NCBI RefSeq assembly: GCF_027409185.1
Contig: NC_084462.1
Coordinates: 27,441,577 to 27,505,576 of the forward strand
Direction of reading: 5' to 3'
Origin: Cynocephalus volans
Lineage: Eukaryota; Chordata; Mammalia; Dermoptera; Cynocephalidae
Length of the DNA: 64,000 nt
Below are positions 55,723 through 64,000 of this stretch, piece after piece. The first letter of the stretch is position 1. Each line of letters starts with the position of its first letter. Below the pieces are notes generated by a model, which worked only from the letters and a program-made list of their open reading frames with translations, did no database searches and was not told the origin of the DNA. The position numbers and the translations under genes were made by a program.

Positions 55723-58480
55723 GCTTCTACTGGGAACTATAAATCTCTCTAATGCAAAAATAACTCAGAACCATACACGAGATAGATCATCATAACAGCC
55801 TTTGTTGGAACATTTCCTCTCTTGTAGTGATCCTTCTGCTGGCAAGGGGATGATGGTATAAGGGGGAAGGACTGGAACCAGGAGACTTTTCCCATGCACA
55901 GCCGGAAAAGGAGGGCCTAAGTGCAGACAGTGGTGTAGAGAGGAGGGGAACAATTCAGGGACTATTTTAGGTGGCAAAATCACAGTTTGGTGTTGGGATG
56001 GGGCCAGATGAAGGGTCTAGAATGATTTCCAGCTTTGATGGCTAGACCCATAGAGTCATGCCAACTGAAAGAGTTTTGGGACAGCTGTTTTTACTTTGGG
56101 GCTTGTTGAATGAGAGTGGCCTGCAGCACATCAGGTGGAGGTGACTAGCAGACAGTTGGACATGAGTCTGGAGGTCAGAAAAGAGGCCTGGCTGGAGAGT
56201 GAGGTGGGGGCCGTGAGTATACACAGGAGAGTAAACTCCAAGAGCGGGAACGAGGTCACTCGAGGGAGGTGTAGAAAGAGGGAAGCATTCTGTAGGGATG
56301 GACCCTGGGACCATGGTGGCATAATGCGGAACTGAGAAAAGAGGGCCCGAACCAGGAGAATGAGCCACCGTGAAAACCAAGAAACTAGAGCAGGGGCTTT
56401 AATCGCGTCTCCTTTGTGAGCTTCAGGAGATTCATGAACTCCTGGAACGGTTGTGTATACCCACTGATTCCATGGCTGTCTTCATCTTCCTGGTGGAGTG
56501 GTGTCTAATACCAGAGACTTTAAAGAACCTCTGGAGGCTAGGATTTCGAAGAGTAACCAACTGAAGACTGAAAACTATTTATTGGATTTGACAATGCAGG
56601 GCGGAGGGGTGGGAGCAAAGGCAGGACGGCCCTGGCTGTGGGGCGCGTGGGAAGTGAGAGTGGAGGTTGGGGCGTGCCAGGAGCCGAGCCTGCGCCAGCC
56701 TCTGAGGCCTCGCCCCAGGACGCCGAGAATCTGTTTCTACAAAGTCGCAGGTGATGCAGATGCAGCTGGTCCGTGCGCCCTAGAACGTCCACTGCTTTCT
56801 CAAGGTGTTTGCATGAGATGAGGAAGAGAATGGATGGTAACTAGAAACATAACATGTTAAATCATGTAAACCTTGTTTTGAAACAAGGGTGGCAGGTGGG
56901 GTGCACTTTTGACCCCTCTTTGACCATATGCCCTGCTGCCTTTGTCACAGCCCTGCGACAGCTTCGGCTGTTGGAGGAAGTGTGGGAGAGCCGTGCTGGG
57001 AGGCCGGGCCCACTTGCAGCAGGGGAGGGGACTGCCAGTGCTTTCTAGTTCAGTTGAAGCCTAGAAAGGGTGGGCTTCATGAGACCGCTCAGAAAGCTTG
57101 TTGTGTGTTCCCAGCAGTCTGATGCCTGACTCGTGGGAAGAGGTAGCGGCTGTCACCCCTGGGAACTAACCTGTCCTCCCTGCCGAGAGATGTAGCCAAG
57201 GGAAGGGGCAGATGGCTAGCCCAGAGGAGCACCAAAGAGGCTGCACGGACTGCAGCAGGAAGTCAAGGAGGAGCGTGTCACCAGAGAGCCAGGGCCAGGG
57301 TGGGGAGCGGCAGGTGAAGGAGGGCCCCGCAGTGAGAGTCCGCTGTGAACAGCTGCCTGGCTGGAGACAGGGGTGGGAGGGGCAGGACGGAGGACCACAC
57401 AGGCCAGAGGACACCGTGCCTGGTGGGCTGGCCGGTGTTACACCAGAGAGCATGAAGGGCAAGGCTCCTGAGAAAATTCTTCCCCCTTAGTTGGAACTAT
57501 TTGAAATACCCAGACTAGGTTCTTAGGATTGACTGAGTAATGCGTTTTGGGAAAGGGAACCTGTTAAATGGCTTCAGGGAGGGTCTGTGAATCTCCACGT
57601 TTATTATGTATGGTGTTTGTTCATTTTCTAGGATTTTGAAGAGGGATCCATAGCTTTTATCTGTTTTTTCAGAGGGCCGCATGACCCATAAAGGCTCCAG
57701 AGGTTTCTCGGCAGGTGCTGTTCTTATCTGTCGTGTACTGTGGTTCGCTGTTGTGGAGCACGGGGCAGTGCTGGAGGACAGGGCTGCGAGGCCCACCGTG
57801 GGAACGGAACACTGCTTCCCCTACCCTGATCCTCGGCTCTTTGTCCTCGGGTTTCTGACATAAACATCCTGGGCTCTGCGACCTCCGGCTCGTGGTTGCA
57901 GGGTTACATCACTTCTGTCTTCTCTGTTACATTTTCACACTCTTCTTTGATTACTGCTCATTATTTTCTGCGATTATTGTGGACACTGATCATATCGTTG
58001 CTTGAGTTTCTGTTTCACATCGACTGTGCCTTTTACCGAAGCCTCTGTCTTGCTCTCACTGGCAGCAGCTCGTTCAGTATTAATATATTCAGCTGGACTC
58101 TGCCCCCGTGGCCCTCTGTCTGTGTCCTCTGCCCAAGTCAGACTTCCATTGTCTTGTAGGTCTTTGGGCTTACCTCTCCTTGAACTGTGGGTACATGACA
58201 GCTTTTTTCTCTGACTTTGCCCCTCTGTGTGCTACGTGTATTGGGTTTTCAAAATGACATGTGAGCTTTTCTATTTTGATGCATTCTCATTTATGCTAAG
58301 GTGTTACTTTTTATTGATTCTAATTTGAAAATTCAACTAACTGAGCTCAGAAGATCCTGGAGTCTGAAGGGATCTTGGAGGTTATCTCTATCTACCTGCA
58401 TTTGTGCTCAGAGAATATGGACTCCAGGGTTTATTTCTAAAGTTATTTCATGGGACACAGACTAGATTGAAACTATTTTC
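55723..58480. other. Spacer without recognised genes
   Basis: L2-like text occurs at about 56020-56290. The rest, including a G/C-richer part at 56600-57500, looks unique. Open frames here (up to 112 codons) resemble no known protein. A diverged enhancer or an FKBP6 3' UTR exon cannot be excluded by eye. Confidence 0.4.
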
Positions 58481-58484
58481 TTTT

Positions 58485-60430
58485 TACACTTGATGATTGT
58501 TAAACTTTTCATTATGGACATTTTCAAACCTACCCAAAGGTGAAAGGAATAGCATGATTTCCTGCCTGTGTACTCATTACCCATCTTTCTGCTGTTCTGT
58601 CTGCTCTACCCACCTTCCAATTTTTTGGCAGTACTTAAATTTAAATTATAAAAATACTACACTATTATAGTTTCACCAACCCCCAAGCCTACTCTCCAGA
58701 GGTAACCTCTGTTGATGTTTCATATCCTTCCTGCAGTTTTTTTTAAATATTTAAGAATGTGGTTGTATATGTATTTTTCTCCACAAGTAGAGTTATGCAT
58801 TTTGTATCATAATTTTTAATATACATTTTGGGTGTTTTCTAAGTCAGCACATGAAGAACTACTTCACTTTTTAGAAGTTACTGAGTAGCATTTCATCCTG
58901 TGAGGTATCATGATATTTTTAACAGTGATTAACAATAGGTAAATAGATAGAAGATAATGTAGTTATTATTCCCACACCTGAGTGTTCTATGATATTTATT
59001 TAAAAGTCGTATCACTGGGGTGTGATTGAACTATCTTCAGCTGAACCTTGGCATTGCTAAATTGATCTCTCAAATGGCGATACCAGTTACCATCCCCTTT
59101 GGTGGCATCTAAGAGATTCCATTCCACAGCTTGGCCATCTTTTGTATTGTTAGACTTTTAAATCTTTGCCAATGGGTGCATCTGAAATGGGATCTCATTA
59201 CTGGAATGTCAAGAATCTTTTCACGTTTACAGTGTGAGGTGTCCTTCCTGTAAATTGTCCGTTTCTCTGTAACCAACTTTCTGATTTCTCTTTTTTTTAG
59301 TTTTTTGATAGTGATGTCAGTTATATTACTTATGTCAGTTGTTTCACGGGCTGTGCCAGGCACGTGGTCATCATATGCAAGCAATGGTAATTTTGTCTTT
59401 TCCTTTCTACAGTTTATGTCTCTTATTCAGAGCTTGTTTAATCGTGTGGCTAGTGCTTCCAGAACAGTGCTAAATAGTAGTGGTGACTCTGGCATGTGCG
59501 TCTTTCATGACTATAACGGAGCTGCTGCTTGGTACACATTGAGCATGATGCTGGCTTTTGGTTAAGATACATTCTTTTTTTAAGTTTTTAAATCATGTTT
59601 TTTTACTGAAGGCTTTTATCAGGAATGATTAATTATCAAATGCCTTCTTGTCGCAAAGATAAGCCTTTTTCCCCCCTTTGACATATTATTATTATTATTA
59701 TGGTTTATGCTATTGAATCTTGTGGCAGGAATAAAAATATCGTGCATTTTTAATTGGTTGCTTTAGGAGAGCAGCAGCATTCCTCTTAAGCAAAAGAAGA
59801 GTTCTTTCCCTAAGAAAATTTATTGATCAGACATTCTGTAATGAAAGGCCTTTAAACTAAACTGAGTAGGAGAAACTGAGGCAAAAGGGAGATAAATTTG
59901 CTTATCATTAGAAGCTAACAGGAATTTCTTGTTTTCCTCAGGCTGCTTGATGCTTGAGACGGAAGAATTTGGGGGACTTTGGGGCTTGGGAAGAAAGCAA
60001 AAGGAGAGCCCAGAAGCTCCCTGAAGAGGGCAGAGGGAGCCTAAGCGAGATCGTGCTGAGATTAGTGAGGGACTCCCCCAGCTGGGCAGGGCAAAGGCAA
60101 TGTGCTTTATTCGGGTTTAAGTTATTAGTACACTGGTGCTTCTGTTTCCGTTGAATGGCATTCAGATGGTGAGACTACTTATGTGAGGGGCCTTTTTGAT
60201 GTTTTAATTTGCATTTCCTTGATTACTTGTGAAATTAAGCATCTTCTCATTTGTTTATCGTCTATTTGCATTTCCCCTTCTTAACAAATAATGTCTTCTG
60301 TTTCCTTCTGATACTTTATAATTTTATTTTTTATTTTTATATCGTTAAGCCATCAACATTTATTTGCATCCTTAATTTGAAGTAAGGATCTAACTTTATT
60401 TTTATTCAAATGTCTGAATAGTTGTATCAT
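58485..60430 (-). repeat. L1 fragments, antisense
   Basis: A series of antisense L1 pieces: a 3' UTR-like part (58485-58760), ORF2-like text at 58960-59280 ('ccaatgggtgcatctgaaatgggatctcatta'), 59300-59690 ('catatgcaagcaatggtaattttg', 'ctttatgtctcttattcag' style) and 60190-60430 ('tttgcatttccttgattact'). No intact ORF. The segment 59760-60170 between them is not assigned. Confidence 0.6.
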
Positions 60431-62241
60431 AACCTTCCATTGACTGACTCTGAACAATGGGTTGAATCAATAGAAGGTAGATTAATTCACCCCTCACTTT
60501 AGTGCTAGAATGACTCCTGCATGTTTGTTTAACAAAAGATTGTCATTAGTAGTGGCCTAATTAAATTCCATTAGTAGTGGAATAATTAAATCATGCTTCT
60601 TTGTTGATGCTCCAGTGGGCCTCGCTCTCTTCTTTCCAGACTGTGTCGCTTGAGCTCTGTTTTGGCTCACCAGTAGGCTCTGGGCCTGAATACTACAAGT
60701 CCTGTTGAAACTCAAGCTGGACAGCAGTTACACGTGATCACAGGGAATATCAAATTGGTTTTGTCCCCAAGGTTGGTCATTTCTCAGTGTGATGGCGTCA
60801 GAGAGATTATCATTACTGCCAGCCTGACTTTGCTTGGAGTCGGACAGGAAAATGACATTTCTGCCCTTGCACATCCTGTGTGTTTGTGCCCCCATTCAGC
60901 TACTCTGTGGCTCTGCCCCATCTGTCCTCTTCTGGACAGCAGAGTACAGCACATGCTCCTGTTCTGGGGTGGCCTTCATTCCTGCCAGAGCTCCTGGGCA
61001 GCCATGCTTCCTCCCATTCAGTCCTTGCTCGGGTGTGTGATGAGTGCTCTCACAACCTGTGAGCACACTGGCTAGGTTGGAATTTGTTTAACTCAGAAAC
61101 CCTGACCCACAGTTATCTCCAGTGTCACACAGGAAGGGTAATGAGGCCTTAGTGAGGGTGAGCTCATTATCTCAGGAGTAGTGTGGTCTGGAGTCAAATT
61201 AATGTAGTTTGAGGAATAAATCAAGGGAAGTGAGCGAACAAGTCTAGGATGGCATTTCCAGAAATTTGGCTGTGAGGGAGAGGGGCACGTGTGCACATAT
61301 CCAAATGCTGGTGGCCCAGCAGAGAAGGAAAGCTTTGTTTTTTCAAGGTTTTTTTATTTGTTTATTGTATCTGATCCATCTCTAGATTATACGTACACAG
61401 AGGCACAGATTTTTGTGTGTTTTTATTCACTGTTGTATCCTAGCACCTAGAACAGTGTCTGGCACATAGTAGGCACTCAGATATTTGTTGAATCAATGTT
61501 GAAGCACGGACAGCAGTTTTATTTTTATGTAAATTAATTCAGGACTTTGTTAATATGAAGTTTAGAAGCAGTTCATCTGGGTATATATGTCACTGCTTTT
61601 AAGACTGTCTTGGGTGCTACTTATACTGTTTCTAGGTGTTACAGGTGACCCATTGACCCAGTTTGAGATATTTGTTGAACTTGATTAGCCACCTTTCTGG
61701 ACTTGATATTATCCATCTAACTTCTAGTTCATCTCTGGGTTGTATTTGAATAGATCATGATATTCCTTACACTCCTGTGTTCTTTATTCCTTATACTCGT
61801 TGAGGACTCCCAGATAATGCTGTCTTCTTTCACTCTAGTATAAGGAGCACATAACAAGAAATGAGATTAAACTGCCAGAACCTATCTCGTTTTTATTTGA
61901 TATTTATAATTCAGACTACCTCTTGTTATAATACAGTTTATATTTACATCTGTCAGTGATATCTTTTGAGTTGTTGTGGTTGCAGCTATTTTGCACACAT
62001 GGTTTTGTGTTCCAGATTTCTCAGTATATGCCATTTTTTTATTTACTTCTATGTTTCTGGGACCAGTTTGGTGAGGATTCTCAACCCATTGGGGTGTGAT
62101 GTGAAAGGTTTTACTTATTTCAGTAACTGACACCCAGCTGTGTTGTATTGAACCTCATCTTGCTGATCAGCAGATTCTTTAAGAACATGTTGGACAGATT
62201 TCATTCTGGTCACTTATGCTTTTTAGAACATTGTCATTCTA
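60431..62241. other. Spacer with an L2 3' end
   Basis: An L2 3' end is clear at about 61420-61500 ('atcctagcacctagaacagtgtctggcacatagtaggcactcagatatttgttgaat'). I recognise nothing else in this stretch. Confidence 0.55.
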
Positions 62242-62423
62242 GGGCTGGCCTGTGGCTCACTGGGGAGAGGGTGGTGCTGATGGCACTAAGGCCACGGGTT
62301 CAGGTCCCTTTAAAGGGATGGCCAGTTAGCTCACTTGGGAGAGCGTGCTGCTGATGACACTAAGTCAGGGGTTAGGATCCCCTTACCGGTCATCTTTTCT
62401 TAAAAAAAAAAAAAAAAAAAAAA
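62242..62423 (+). mobile_element. Dimeric tRNA-derived SINE (colugo CYN-like)
   Basis: Same two-part layout as at 2548 and 17709 (gggctggcctgtggctcactggg..., then ggccagttagctcacttggg...), with a pure A tail of about 24. An imperfect target duplication (aacattgtcattcta at 62227-62241; aacactgtcattcta at 62424-62438) flanks it. Confidence 0.9.
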
Positions 62424-62439
62424 AACACTGTCATTCTAA

Positions 62440-63000
62440 TATTTAAAACCCAATCCTATTGTTTTTAAAACTTCAGCCTCAGTCTTTAACCACACTTCTC
62501 TCTCTCTAGAAGGCTGGCTGGAGAGGGGTCTGTTCTTTACACCCATCCCTTCTCTCTCAGGTGCTAATTGCTTTGGTGTGTTGGGATAGTGAGGAAGAAG
62601 GGAAAGTGCACCCTCGCTTAATCAGGTGAGGCTACAGTTCTTTCTTGGTCAAAATTGCTCCTCCGCCCATAGTGACAAGCCATCTGTTGACACCTTCTGT
62701 GTGGTACACGTTTAGATGGTGGCTCTCTTGCAGCATGTGAATGAACTCTTCAGAGGGTGCTGGAGGGTGTACGTCACCTAGCTGACAGCCCTTTTGAAGG
62801 AGAAGCAGATATTGGCAAGATGATTGGGCCTGGCAGCCTTTTGTGTTGACCCATCGTAACGTCCCGTCCCCCCGCTGGGTCAGACGCTCACTGTTCGTTT
62901 TTACTGCCATCTTCCTTATTCGTCCGTTTGGGAACTGGAATCTTTATTGAACTTCATGGTCTTGAGACATTCAAGACACTAAATGTATTCTACTATATTA
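62440..63000. other. Unassigned spacer
   Basis: No gene or clear repeat family is recognised; a 92-codon minus-strand open frame at 62632-62910 has no familiar motif. Confidence 0.4.
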
Positions 63001-63965
63001 CTGTGACTTACAATTTCTTTTTTTCCCATGGGTTATTTACAGATGTGTTGCTTAATTAACAAATATTTGAGATTTTCTAGATTTTTTAATTTCGCTAGAG
63101 TCAAAGGACATAATCCATATGATTCTAGTCCTTTTTAATTTATTGAGACTTGTTTTATGGTCCAACATTTAATCTTACCTTGGTGATTTTTCCATGTGCA
63201 CTTAAAAATATGTATTCTACAGTTGTTGGTTATGGTGTTCTGTAGGTGTCAATTATGTCGAGCTGTCTGATAGGTGTTTGGGTGTTCTATGTCCTTACCG
63301 GTTTTCTGTCTGCTCAAACTATCACTATCGCAGAAGAGTATTAAAATCTCCAACTGTAATTGTTTTTTTTCTATTTTTCCCTTTAATTTTGTTGGTTTTT
63401 GCTTCATGTATGTTGAATCTCTACTATTAGATGAATACACATTCATCTTAATGACTTGACTGTTTTGTAAAATGTCCTTCTTTATCTCTAATAATATTAC
63501 TGTCCTAAAGTCATACTTTGTCTTATATTAATGTAGTCACTCCAGCATTTTAGGATTGTTTACATGACATATCTTTTCCCATCCTATTATTTTTAACCGA
63601 TCTATATTTATTTTTAATGTGTATCTCTTGTAAAAAACATATAGTTGCATGGTTTGTTTTTTTTTAGTCCAATCTGATAATTTCCGCCTTTTAATTGAAG
63701 TGATTAGACATTTACGTTTCGTTAAGAATTGATATGGTTGAGTTTAAATCTACCATAGTTTTCTATTTGTCTACATCTTTTTGTTCTTTTCTTCCTTTTG
63801 GATTGAATTGTTGTTTTGGTTTGTGTGGCGTGTGTGTGTTTTAGTGTTCCACTTTATCTCTTCTATTGCTTATTAACTCTACCATTGGGTTTTATTTTTT
63901 TAGTGGTTGCTCTAGGGTTTCCAGTATTCAACTTCAACTTACCACAGTCTAGCTTCAAATAATGT
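63000..63965 (-). repeat. L1M ORF2 fragment, antisense, running to the right edge
   Basis: Typical antisense L1 ORF2 text: 'atatgtattctacagttgttgg', 'ggtgttctgtaggtgtc', 'attaaaatctccaactgtaattg', 'tttttgcttcatgtatgttg', 'aaaatgtccttctttatctctaataat', 'tctcttgtaaaaaacatatagttgcatgg'. Diverged and without an ORF. Confidence 0.75.
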
Positions 63966-64000
63966 TATTTCACTTCATATTTAACATACAAAACCTAAAA

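Noticed and set aside
56042-57490. Open frames of 84-112 codons in the G/C-richer spacer
   Set aside because: No recognisable motif, frames overlap on both strands, and part of the stretch is L2-like.

Overview
This window is mammalian nuclear DNA. It contains spliced genes with GT-AG introns, CpG-island promoters and many MIR, L2, L1, MaLR and MER-type repeats. Three protein genes can be read exon by exon, in the order and orientation of the human Williams-Beuren segment at 7q11.23: NSUN5 (minus strand, 5' part only, running off the left edge), TRIM50 (minus strand, complete coding sequence) and FKBP6 (plus strand, complete coding sequence). The lineage-specific SINE is a dimeric tRNA-derived element with two tRNA-like halves, at 2548, 17709 and 62242 and in several minus-strand copies. 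I recall this type from colugos (Dermoptera, CYN SINEs). I see no Alu, rodent B1/B2, carnivore or ruminant SINEs. A colugo is therefore my best guess for the source; that is inference from memory of the repeat type.

Layout. 1-1268: NSUN5 exons 1-4, transcribed leftward from a CpG-island promoter; a GGGGC pentamer array sits next to the exon 2 splice donor. 1430-9213: intergenic repeats. 9214-16016: TRIM50, six coding exons, 487 codons. 16017-23700: repeat-rich spacer, including an ERV-like LTR split by a composite L1-related retroposon (18615-20041). 23740-24209: FKBP6 CpG promoter with three CACGTG E-boxes and a TATA box. 24210-37937: FKBP6, eight coding exons, 327 codons; its large intron 5 holds L1, MaLR LTRs and a second composite retroposon. 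37938-64000: no gene recognised. This part holds MaLR LTRs, L1 and L2 relics, a decayed ERVL-like provirus (44.9-48.7 kb), and next to it a second decayed class III-like ERV (48.7-53.05 kb) whose two LTR copies point in opposite directions.

How the genes relate. They share a conserved neighbourhood, not a pathway. NSUN5 is an rRNA cytosine methyltransferase, TRIM50 a RING/B-box/SPRY E3 ligase, and FKBP6 a germline FKBP-TPR co-chaperone of the piRNA pathway. All three reading frames are intact where visible. In great apes, truncated copies of these genes occur in the flanking segmental duplications; nothing duplicated is seen here.

The most unusual structures are the two copies of a retroposon with a roughly 100-bp tandem-repeat region (one full length with an L1-5'UTR-like head, one fused to a MER-type fragment whose inverted relative lies about 570 bp away), the ERV with inverted LTRs, and a fold-back MaLR-like element at 20587-20972.
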